A stretch of DNA of 64,000 bases from Dama dama (Eukaryota > Chordata > Mammalia > Artiodactyla > Cervidae): positions 4,120,501 to 4,184,500 of the forward strand of contig NC_083688.1 of NCBI RefSeq assembly GCF_033118175.1, in the 5' to 3' direction. The notes below the pieces were generated by a model. It was not told where the DNA came from. It made no database searches and saw only the letters and a list, made by a program, of their open reading frames with translations. How positions within the stretch are numbered: the first letter of the stretch is position 1; the number at the start of each line of letters is the position of its first letter. This document shows, piece by piece, positions 11,301-23,300 of this stretch. A program made the position numbers and the translations under genes.

Positions 11301-14300
11301 AAGTTCAGAAATGGACCAAAAAAAATACGTAACATACACCGGCACGTCCATCTGCCTTACAGCCCCACTGCACCTGGGCTAATGGGACAGATGAAAGTGA
11401 TGGTCGCTCAGTCATGTCCAACTCTTTGTGACCCCATGGGCTATACAATCCATGGAATTCTCGAGGCCAGATGTAGGTAGGTAGCATTTCCCTTCTCCAG
11501 GGGATCTTCCCAACTCAGGGTTCAGACCCAGATTTCCCACATTGCAGGTAGATTCTTTACCAGCTGAGCCACAAAGGAAGCCCCAAAATACTGGCATGGG
11601 TAGCCTATTTCTTCTCCAGCGGATCTTCCCGACCCAGGAATCGAACCGGGGTCTCCTGAATTGCAGGCAGATTTTACCAACTGAGCTGTGAGGGAAGTCC
11701 AATGGGAGGGATAAAGGAACTATTTCAACAACGATTGAGATGTGAAACCCACTCTCTCACCGTGTGACCACATATGTAACCCAGGAGGGTGACTCCAGCC
11801 CTACCAGCTATAACTGAACGTCTCAGGAGTAACCGGACCCCTGCCTCTGCCACAGTAACCCAGAGGCTGCTTGTCAACACCCTCTAAGTTCAGCTAAGTT
11901 CAGCTGTTGACCACCAAAGGACCAACCTGCCAGGGAAATATTGTAAAGTGGTCCTGGGACTGGAAGATAAGACCCTGGTGGCTTGGGCTTGCCACCCTGT
12001 GGGGCATGGGATTAGAACGGGATTTACAGATCTCACCTTCTTACAGATCTTCTACCCAGCCCCACCTAAGACTACTTAAAGGAATTAATCTGGGCCTCTA
12101 CTGGAGAAAGGCACCATTCTATTAACCCTGGGGCCTGTCACACCACCTCCCCAGGACTGGCGTCGGCCGTGGGGACTGAGAGTGGACTGGCGGTGTGGTC
12201 CCGCAGGCCTGGCCAGGACGGAACCACAGGACGGGTGGGCTCTCACGATGCTGGCACTGCTTGTATTTTGCCTAGTGGTCACGACCTTCCCTATATTATG
12301 TGAATGTAAACATCCTACGTTTTGTCCCTTGCCTGAGCAGAGAGAATCTGTCCGGGTACTGGGCGACCGCGGTGGCCTAACTGTGAAATGAGTCTGGGAA
12401 TTTCCCTGGTGGTCCAGTGGTTAAGAATCCGCCTTCCAGTGCAGGGGACGCGGGTTAGATCCCTGGTCAGGGAACTAAAATCCCACATGCCACACAACGA
12501 AGCCCTTGCGGCCAAACTAAAGAAGCCAGCACCAAAGACCAGCATGCCTCAGCAAAGACCCAGCACAGCCAGATAAATGAAAAGCGTATAGAAATGAGTC
12601 TGATCTGCGGGTCTCCAGCAAGATGCTCCGTCCTCCTGCGCGTCCCTGGGCCTTCCGTACTCTTAGCTGCTGGTGTCCGTGTTGCATTTGTGGTGTTTGG
12701 TTGCAGTGCACCTCTGCATACCTGACCCCAGGGACATCACAGGAGAGGGCTGGACCAAGATTGTAAGGGCCACGCAGGGTCTGTGGGAGTGGAGTCTGTG
12801 GTCTGGCCACTCAGAATGGCCACTCTCTTGCTCTCTGTTCATCCCCTGCTGGACCTGCAGGGCCAGGGGCCTGGACCAGTGCCTGCTCCCCTACAGCCTC
12901 CTCACAGGAGGTGTTGGCCCCCTGCCCCAGCTATGGTTGCTCTAAGTCTTGAGCCAGAACCGCTCCACCTGCTGGTGTGTTAAAGGGAAACATCTGCCCT
13001 GGTGATGGTCATGAACCTGCGGGGCTGTGAGGGACGCGCCCCACCCGCCGGTTTCCCTGCTAACTAATGAGCCCACCTGACTTCAGCTCCCCCTGTGAAT
13101 GGTAGCTGCCTCCTCCCCAGAGTAGCGAAGATGGCTGTCAGGTCCTTCCTGCTGTCTGCTGCACACACTGGGATGCTTCTCCAGGACCCCCTGCTGCAGA
13201 CATGTAAGATTCCCCATCCAGTAAACCACGGATGTCATTGTCACTGGCTCCAGGCTCTTTCTTCAGTTGCCTGGAGGCTGCCATGTACAGGACCTGCAGG
13301 CCCTTGGGGTTCAGCCCAGCAACAGGACCAGCAACAGGCTCCAGGGAGCCTCCTGATTTTCACCCACTTGCTTGCAAGAGCAGCCCAAGGTCATTCACAA
13401 GCAGGAGGGGTGGCTGTGACCACATGCTCCTGCCCGTCCACAGCTCCTGGTAACAATCCAGTAGCCGCCTGCCGAGGCCTTTGCAGAACGAACCGTCTCC
13501 ATAATCAGAAACTTCCAAGGTTGGGCTGGTAGCCTGACAGGCAGCAAAGGAGCGGTGTGCCAGCTGCAGAACGGGGGAGTTGTAACCTCTTAACTAACAC
13601 AGCGTTCTGTGTTGGACTGTTGCGGTGGCTGCCATGAAGTGACAGTTTGAGAAGTATTCTGAATAAGAAGAGAGAACACAGGCTGGCTTGAGCCCAGGAC
13701 CAACAGTAGCACCCAATTTTAGTTGTTTTATTAGCACTCAATCTTGTCAGTGGCGATTTGGCCTCGCTGTACCGCTCCATCCCTTCACTGAAGCCTCACG
13801 GGGCTCCCGAGCTCACAGTGCCTGCTCGTTTTCTTCACAGGCAATTTTCACCCAGAAAAACAAGCTGCTCCCGGACCCACTGGACACCAGACGCTGGCAG
13901 GGTTTCCGGCTGGAGGAGTACCTGATCGGGCAGTCCATTGGCAAGGGCTGCAGCGCCGCCGTCTATGAGGCCACCATGCCTGTGCTGCCCCGGGGCCTGG
14001 AGGAGGCAGACTGCCTGGGCCAGCTTCTTCCAGGGAAGGGCCCAGAGATCCTTCCACGAGGAGAGGAGGCGGCGCCGGCCCCTCCTCCAAGGGCCCCGGC
14101 CTTCCCCTTGGCCATCAAGATGATGTGGAACATCTCGGTAAGGGTGGGGCCTTCCATCTCTAAAGTCATCCTTTTTCAAAATCACCTTCTTGTGGGGGGA
14201 TAACCTGACGACACTTCTTCCCAGGAAATAAATAGGAACCAGCAAGATTCTCCACAGGACAGGCGCCTCGCGCTCTTGTGCAGCGGTCTGAAGCAGTGTG

Positions 14301-17300
14301 TCTCAGATTGTAACATGTCCACGCGTCAGCTGAGGTCGGGTTAGAACGCAGGTTCTGAGTGCGGGCGTTGGGTGGAGCCCGAGTCCCGCCTCCCTGATGA
14401 GCTCCCAGGCTGCTGGGCCACGAGCCACACTGAGTGGCAAGGACCCGGGGTGTCCAGGCCGATGAGCGCATTTCAGGGCTGCGGTCTGCTCCGTCCTCTC
14501 GGTCCCTGACCTGGTCGTGGGGAAGGAGAAGCCACGTGCCTTCCTCTGAGCTCACCTCCCACCACACTCCAGACCCAAGGCTGGTGTGTCAGCTCTCTGC
14601 TCTTAGCCCTTTGCAGAACTCAAGGCTTTGGGAAGTTGAGTATTTTTCCCACCCCAAAACAAAGATTTCTGTCCATTTAGAGTAGTTTCTTTATCTTGCC
14701 ATTACATGGTGGGAGGAGGGTTAGGAAATTCATCAAGAGTTGATTGTATTTTCTTCTGTCCAGAGCATCTCTCCAAGGCTGAGGTGGGACACAGCCGCAT
14801 AGCTCATGCTGGACCCTGAAGGATGTGGTTTGTGCCTTGATTTGGGGAATGAAGCTTATTAGACTGTACTTCCAAGCAGGGCTGATAGCTAACAAGTAGC
14901 CAACCCCCCACCCCACGCCCACCCCCAGGAAACATCCAGTCTTGACATCAAAACTCCCACTGGTTGGGGCATGACAGCAAGTGCATTCACAGAAGCTAAG
15001 AGACTTAATTCTTAAAGGATTCTTTATAGGTGTTGCCAGTCCTAAGGGCTGTTCATAAGGAAATGAGGAAAATACGGTGCTTTTCCTCATTGTTGCTTTT
15101 TGCTGGTCGATAGAGGGCTGTTCTGTGATTCAGCACAAATTTATCCAGGGCAGGCTTGTCAGGCTCAGCCTGTCTGCTGAAGGGAGCCTTCACAGGTGAG
15201 CGTTAGTGCTCAGTGGTCCGGTCTGAGCCTGGTGGTGCCCGGGGGCATCTGTGGCAGGAAGAGGAGCCCCTGCCACGGTCGTCTCAACATCTCCTCCTGC
15301 CCTGGGCACCTGAGCTGCCGAGAGTTTGAGGCATGGGCAGCATCCTCTGGGTTGGCATGAATGGCAGCTCTGCCTCTGCTTGCCACTCAGAGAGGTTATG
15401 AGCTTGGAGGTCAAAGCCAGTTCCAGGCAGTAGTTGTCCTGGTCCAGATTACAAGGAGGGTCTGGACTTCTTGGACCCATGTAATTCTGGACCCGCTGTG
15501 GATATGTTCCAGGCAGGCTCATCCAGCGAAGCCATCTTTAGCACAATGAGCCAGGAGCTGGTCCCAGCCAGTCCAGTGGCCTTGGCCGGGGAGTATGGAG
15601 CGATCAGTCACAGGTAAGCAGCCATCTACCCCTCCCTCCTCCCCGTCACAGAGCAGAGCCCCCACCTGTGCCCTCTGCACGGTGTTTGATGTGACACACA
15701 CACCCACAGATACAATAAACGCTCACTGAACAGTGTAGTCAGTGATGGGTTTTCAGTTGGTGGACAACTGGGAAAGACTGTAGATAGTCTGACCCCAGCT
15801 GGAGATGCAGGTGGCTGACTCACACTGGAGCAGGGAGAGAAGGCCATCTAAAACCATTCCCCATCCTTCTGAACTGGGCGGATCTGATTTATGACTCCTG
15901 AGTGATTCCCAGGTAGAGCACCACCATTTTGTACGAATTGAATTCTGTCTGTCCCCAGCAGAGGTAACACTCATTTTATGAATAACCGCCATGACCTGAT
16001 GGTGCCGAGAGATTTTTTTTTTAATGGCCTATTCCCCGAGAGTGCTCTTGGTAGTGGAGGTGCCTGAGAAGAGGCAGTAGAGTCCAGCGTGGTCAGTGCT
16101 GGGATGGCATACGCTCCAGTGTGAGGGAGCCCCGTAGCGGCGTGTGTGCAGGACTTGGGGGCCACTCAAAGGCCTCTTAAGGGACAGTTCGTTCTCTCTT
16201 TTAAAAGATGGCTAGCCGTTAGCTTGGCAGAGGAGCAGGAAGAGAGATGCCCTCCACAGAGGGAAGGGCAGGTAGACGGCAGCTTAACCTCACCGCGGCT
16301 TTCCAGACCCACGGGTTGTAAAAGTTAGCGCTTGTGGCAAAGGAGACGCTGTGCTCCCTTTAGTGTTTGTAGACCACGGGAAGAGGTGGCCGCAGAGTTC
16401 TCAGTGGCTTACTCAGGGTTGGTTTGTAGATCAGAAGAAGGAAGGTAGAGACAGAGACCTAAGGACATACACACGGGAGCCCAGTCCCGGGCTCGGAAGG
16501 TTCCCGTGTGACGGAGGGTCGGTGCGGGCCTCGGGAAGCAGACACTCGGTGGGCTGAGCCCGGACCGCCTCAGCTCCTGATGCTTTTGTAGGGACGGCTG
16601 GGTGTCAGCCGACCCCGAGGGGCTAGTGTGACCCTGCGGCGCCTCATGCTGCCCTGCAGCTGTGGGCGTGTCGTGGCTCTGCTGCCCACATCTCCCATCT
16701 GAGGCAGTCCCTGCCACTGTCCAGTCCTCTGCCCACTTGTGATGTTCCATAGCATTTATCTCTATCCGTCTTAAATCATAGGTGTCTGTTTATTCACCAG
16801 CTCTCCAGCTGAACCGGAAGCTCTCTGAGGGCAGCACTTTTATGTTTGCTAGGTATGCTCACAGCTCAGTGAATGTCTGTGGAACGATTAGCTGAACACG
16901 CCAGAAGGTCTGCTACCTCCAGTCCTGATGGCATCAGCTCTGTCTCAGGAGAAAGACCCTGAGAGCACTGGGTGGGTTTCTTCCTAGCCTTTGCTCATCT
17001 AGGGCCTCAGACTCAGCGTGTGCGGTCTGCTCGGTGCCTGCTTCTCCCGCCTGCTCTCTGATCCTGTCCTGTTCCTACCCTCTGCTCCAGCACACTGAGA
17101 TCATGTGTCCCCACCCCACCCACCCCCAGATGCACACAGGCTGGCTGGTGTGTGCGGTCGGCTAGGCTTGGTCCGACCCCGTCAGGCCTCCTGTCTGGCT
17201 CCAGTGTCCGTTCAGACACACGCCCTCCCCCGCGCAGCCACACGCCTCCCCTGGGCTCTCGCGGCAGCCAGGCCGACCTTTGCCACGGCGGCGCCCGCAG

Positions 17301-20300
17301 CCTTGTGCTGGGAGCCTCGTTCTCCCGGTGGCTCTGAGGGCCCCAGGCCGGAATGATGCTCTGACGCCTTTGATAACCTAGGATAGGGGCCCATGTGGAC
17401 AGACCCCAGAGGAGCTGTTGGAGCCACTCATGGCCTGGCTGAAAGCTCGGACCTGAGGCAGTTCGGAGGACAGGCCGGGCATGGGGCTCTCCCTGTTGCC
17501 TCCATGTCTCTGGGCTTCCGCTCCATCCGCCTCTCTCTGCCACCCTGCGTCCTCATTTCCTGCCCGAAGCTTTACTTCCGGCTTCCCTCAGGCCTCGTGG
17601 TATTGTTACCAAAAGCAAACTCCTGTGCCTGACGTACAGTGAGGCCAAACAATACCAAAATGTCAGAGTTTGGAACAGAGAAAGGTTTATTGCAGGACCA
17701 TGGAAGGAGACGGGTGGCTCATGGCCCCCAAACGTCAAATTCCCCGAAGGGTTTCAGCAAAGCATTTATAAAGGCTGCATAAGGGAGAGGGGGTCCCAGG
17801 GTATGTGATCGGCTGGTGAACAATTCAGTAGATGGTGAGGTGACAGGGCAGTGTCACTGGTTAACGGACTCAGTCCTCAGGCTCCAGGAGGTCTCCGGGC
17901 TACCTGCTCACAGTCACCAAGTAGTTAGCATCTTCATTTGGTGGGGGTTTTAAAATCTGTGAAACAGCTCAGGAGATGTGCATCAGATACTGTTCAGAGA
18001 GGAGCTCAAGCGCGGTTACAGCATCCTTTCAAAACCTCGGCTCCATCTCCTGTGCAGTTACTGCCGGTTTTTCCTCACGCTCTCACGCTCCACGCAGAGA
18101 CCTCCCCTTTTCTTGCCCACCACTGGGACTTGGGCAGGACTGCAGGCCCTTGGTCACCCTTGGGTCAGGTGCGCACGCTTAGTCCCGGCAGCTCTGGGCA
18201 AGGGCGGGACTGTACCCAGCGGGCAGTCCTGCGGCCCTGGCAGGGCGTCCCGAGGGTAGCCTCTGTGTCTGAGCAGGGCGGTGGGCTGGGGCTCCCGGAG
18301 CGGCAGAGGCCTGGGCAGGGCATCTGACACGCGGGGGAATCTCTTCTACAAGTGGCCTCCGTGTCCGCTTACTCAAAGGCTGAATGAGCTCATGCTGGGT
18401 GTTATGCTGGGGCCTGTTAACCGCCTTACAGGGTCTGTCACCACTCTGTGCCCCTTTTGCGTCTGAGACGGAGCCCAGAGAAGCTGGGCAGTGTGGCCAA
18501 GGGCTTGGAGTGGCAGGTGGCCCGCGGCCAGGGCCTCCCGCCCTGTGCTCTGCCTCGTGGGGCGGACGGGCAGTGGGCGGACGGGTGGGGCCAGCAGTGG
18601 GGTGGGTCAGCGCGGGTTTCCCTGCCAGCACCCTGCTCTGCACCTGGCACACACTTGGTATAAATCCGGGTGGAGATGAGTGTCAGTGTTGATTGTGGCC
18701 TCAGACTGTTGTATTCCCAAGTGTCATATCTGCTGCTGCCCTCCCATTTGTCCCACCTGACTGAGACAGAAGACCCAAGGGAGGTCACAGGCAGCTGGCC
18801 CCGCACCCCAACATCATCCGGGTCTTCCGAGCCTTCACCTCGACGGTGCCGCTGCTGCCAGGGGCCCTGGTCGACTACCCGGACGTGCTGCCCCCGCGTC
18901 TTCACCCCGAAGGCCTGGGCCACGGGCGGACTCTCTTCCTCGTCATGAAGAAGTGAGTGGCGGGACCTGGAGTGAGTGGGAGCTGGTCACAGGCAGGAGG
19001 ACCCTCTCTCTTTGGGAGACAAGGGCCTGCTGAGGGCGTATGTCTGCCCTGGAGCGCAGTTTCCCTTTGGGACGGCCTTTCAGGAAAACAGAAGTGCATG
19101 TTCAGTCGGGTCATCCCTTCCATCTAGTGCTCTTAGTACCTTTGACTATCGCCCCCTCTGTGCTCACCTTTCTCCTGCTTTTTTTTTTTAAACATAGACT
19201 CTTCTCCTTTCCTCCTCCTCTGTGCCTCTGGCATTGCTTTGTGAGTGTTTTATGGAAACGAGCAGCTAGCTGTCCTGTGACTTCTAGCGTGTGAGGCCCC
19301 AGCTCTTACTTCCTAATTCCAGGACGGTGGATAGAAACAGAAAGGCTACTTAGAGAGAGAAGGAACCAGAAGAAAGGCCGTCACCCTAAGAGGAAGTAAG
19401 GTGCTTGGGGTGCATGGCGCGCAGTAACTGGTGCCCTGTCGCGCTCCCCACCAGCTACCCCTGTACCCTGCGCCAGTACCTCCGCGGGAACACCCCGAGC
19501 CCCCGCCTGGCCGCGGTGATGATTCTGCAGCTCCTGGAAGGGGTGCATCACCTGGTCCAGCAGGGCGTTGCGCACAGGGACCTGAAGTCTGACAACATCC
19601 TTGTGGAACTGGACGCTGGTAGGTGCCCCGCCCTCTCTCCTTCAGGATGGAGACTCTTTGTTTTGGTCTTTGTATTCTAAGAATGTTTTCAGTGAGTACT
19701 GCTTGAATGTCAGCCCAACTGCCTCTGGCAATGAGCTCCCCATCATTGGAAGCATTCAAGCAAAGCTGGGTGGCTACTTGCCTGGGGGTTCTGTAAAGGA
19801 GAGCCATTGTTTTGTTGTTGTTTAGTCGCTAACTCCTGTCAGACTGTTTGCAACCCCTTGGACTGTAGCCCACCAGGCTCCTCTGTCCATGGGATTTCCC
19901 CAGCAAGAATACTGGAGTGTGTTGCCTTTTCCTTCTCCAGTGGATCTTCTTGACCCAGAGATCAAACTTGTGTCCCTGCAACACAGGAGGATTCTTATTT
20001 GGTCAATTTTGAACTAAAAGACTCAAGATAATTAAATATGCAATTAAATTCTAGAGGAACTGGCTTTTAAAGAAAGTCTGCATGAATCCTTTTCCAGATA
20101 AATAACTGATAATGCACTGATTTTGTCCAGTTCTTGGCTAGGGGACCTGGATTTCCTGGAGGCACGTCCCTATCAGTGTTGCTGGTCCCGCTCAGCTCTC
20201 TGTGAGTGGGCAGCTTCCGGGCCCTGCTGGCCTGTGCTCCTGCGTCAGCGTGTCCTGATAGTGGCTTTTGCTGTTCAGTCACTCAGTCAGCAGGTCCGAC

Positions 20301-23300
20301 TCTTTGTGACCCCATGGACTGCAACACGCCAGGCCTCTCTGTCCATCACCAACTCCCGGAGTTTACTCAAAGTCATGTCCATCGAGTCAGTGATGCCATC
20401 CAACCATCTTATCCTCTGTCGTCCCCTTCTCCTCCTGCCCTCAGTCTTTCCCAGCATCAGGGTCTTTTCCAAGGAGTCAGTTCTTTGCATCAGGTGGCCA
20501 AAGTATTGGAGTTTCAGCTTCAGCATCAGTCCTTCCAATGAGTATTCAGGATTGATTTCCTTTAAGATGGACTGGTTGGATCTCCTTGCAGTCCAAGGAA
20601 CTCTCACGAGTCCTCTCCAACACCACAGTTCAAAAACATCAATTCTTTGGCACTCAGCCCTCTTTATGGTCCAACTCTCACATCCATACATGACCACTGG
20701 AAAAGCCACAGCCTGACTAGATGAACCTTTGTTGGCAAAGTAATGTCTCTGCTTTTTAATATGCTGTCTAGGTTTGTCACAGCTGTCCTTCCCAGGAGCA
20801 AGCGTCTTTTAATTTCATGGCTGCAGTCACTGTCTGCAGTGATTCTGAAGCCTAAGAAAATAAAGCCTGTCACGGTTTCCATTGTTTCCCCATCTGTTTG
20901 CATGAAGTGATGTGACTGGATGCCATGATCTTAGTTTTCTGAATGTTGAGCTTTAAGCCAACTTTTTCACTGTCCTCTTTCACTTTCATCAAGAGGCTCT
21001 TTAGTTCTTCTTCACTTTCTGCCATAAGGGTGGTGTCATCTGCATATCTGAGGTTATTGATGTTTCTTCTAACAGTCTTGATTCCAGCTTGTGCTTCATC
21101 CAGCTTGGCATTTCGCATGATGTACTCTGCACATGAGTTAAATAAGCACAGTGACAATATATAGCCTTGATGTACTCCTCTCCCAGTTTTGAATCACTCT
21201 GTTGTTCCATGTCTGGTTTTAACTGTTGCTTGTTGACCTGCATACAGGTTTCTCAGGAGGCAGGTCAGGTGGTCTGGAATTCCCATCTCTTGAAGAATTT
21301 TCTATAGTTTGTTGTGATCCCCACAGTTGAAGGCTTTAGTGTAGTCAATGAAGCAGAAGCAGATGTTTTTCTGGAATCCTCTTGCTTTCTCTATGATCCA
21401 GCAGATGTTGGCAATTTGATCTCTGGTTCTTCTGCCTTTTCTAAATCCAGCTTGAACATCTGGAAGTTCTCAGTTCACTTACTGTTGGGGCCTCACTTGG
21501 AGAATTTTAGCATTACATTGCTAGCATGTGAAGTGAGCGCAGTTGTGCAGTAGTTTGTTCCTGGATCAGCATGTCCTGAGGGTGGCTTTAGTGGAAGTAT
21601 AGGAGGGCCTCGAGGTGCAGGGAGGGGAGGAGACTCGGCCTCTCACCTCCGCACTTCTCCCCACAGACGGCTGCCCCTGGCTGGTGATCACAGACTTTGG
21701 CTGCTGCCTGGCTGATGAGCGTGTCGGCCTGCAGTTGCCTTTCACCAGCTGGTACGTGGACCGCGGCGGAAACGGCTGCCTGATGGCTCCCGAGGTGAGT
21801 CCCACGGGGCGTGTCGTGCCACCAGCAGCGCCTCCCCACCAGGTTTCCTCCCTGTTCACTCAACACCTCAGGCTTTTCTGACCCATAATTTATCAGAAGT
21901 CCCTTCCCTGCCTTTTTGCCTAGAACTGACGCCCCAGGAGAGAGGAGTTTTGTCAGCCTGAAGTAGGCAGCCTGAGCACATTTTCTTGTATCTGAGCTAC
22001 GGTTCATTCCAATTCTGGGTTCCTTGGGACAGAGTCCAGACTAGTCTGCAAATCAGGTGCCGTGCAGGAGCACGGATAGGTTTCAAGTCCCAGCAGCGTG
22101 ATTGCTCACTTGTTGCTTTCCAAGCAGGTATCCACGGCCTGCCCCGGCCCCAGGGCAGTGATCGACTACAGCAAGGCCGACACCTGGGCGGTGGGCGCGC
22201 TCGCCTACGAAATCTTCGGGCTCCCCAATCCCTTTTACGGCCAGGGCAGGGCCCACCTTGAAAGCCGAAGTTACCAGGAGGCTCAGCTGCCAGCACTGCC
22301 CGAGCGGGTGCCGTGGGATGTGAGGTGCCTGGTGAGGTCGCTGCTGCAGCGGGAGGCCTACAAGGTGAGGCGGTGCAGACCTACAGGGGGCTTGTGGATG
22401 GGAACCTCACGTCACGTTCCAGAGTAAAGGGCAGGGCTGGGCAGGCACTGGAGTGAAAACTGGCTCCTCTGTCTTACAGAGGCGATGGCCATGGACAGGA
22501 GAACACACAACAGGCTGGAATATAGATGGGAGCAGGGGAGCTGGCCACCAAGTTCGGAGTCAGGATTCTAGCAGTCAGCTCCTCTTGGCTTTAGTTGCTT
22601 AAAGGTACTCAGAGGGAACGAGATGCAGTTTTAAGACATGTTTAATGAAGATGTAGAATCAGCTGAGATCTAACCAGACAGGTAGGATGAACTCTCCTAA
22701 GGGATCTGGACATTTTGAAATTACTCCAAAGGCTAACATATTTGAAACCTTAATAGGAGTGGCAGGGCCAGCGCGGGTGGCATGTGGAGTGGAAAAGGAT
22801 GGACAGACCAGGGCTCAAACCCACCCCACTACTTGCCCCTCACCGTGTGGAGCAGACTGCCACATAGTATGCACTGCCGTCATGAAGTTAGGACAGCTCC
22901 CTCACCCCAGACACAGCTCCTGGGCCTTCCAAAGGCCCAGGAGGGACCTCCCTGACAGTCCAGTGCTGGCCTCCCAAGATTCCAGTGCAGGGGACACAGG
23001 TTCGATCCCTGGTTGGGGAATTAAGATCACATATGCCATGCTGCATGGGGAAAAAATCGTAATCAAAAAAAAAGGCCCAGGATGGGGAGGCTATTCCAAC
23101 AATGTCCCCTCCCCTACCCCAAATCTTGTACCCCTGGGAAAGCCTGGGGCGTGGGTAGAATCGGCCAGTGTGTGTGCAGGGTACTGCAGGAGAGGAGGGT
23201 GAAGAACATGCTCGGGGCCAGAGAGGGAAGACCCTGACACAGGCCGCACTAACGAAGCAGGCTGCGGGTGAAGACGGCCAGAGGCGTTCTAAGCTCCGGC

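Larger units (their letters stand above)
10011..13330 (+). mobile_element. Putative decayed ERV-like block (LTR-like pair with internal remnant)
   Basis: Two diverged direct copies, about 10011-10690 and about 12745-13330, share long runs such as ttaaagggaaacatctg, ggggctgtgagggac and ctgccccagctatg. They enclose about 2 kb with no intact frame. Two SINEs are embedded: Bov-tA units at about 11390-11700 and a CHR at about 12394-12580. The first copy carries about 130 bp (including tatataaaa near 10303) that the second lacks. The LTR reading is inferred from the layout; neither a primer-binding site nor gag/pol/env was identified with confidence. A plain duplicated repeat is the alternative. 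Confidence 0.45.

Noticed and set aside
11907..12391. Possible retroviral envelope-like reading in the ERV-like block (for example LALLVFCLVVTTFPILCECK)
   Set aside because: A hydrophobic stretch alone is weak evidence. No furin site, fusion or transmembrane layout could be recognised, and the frames are short.
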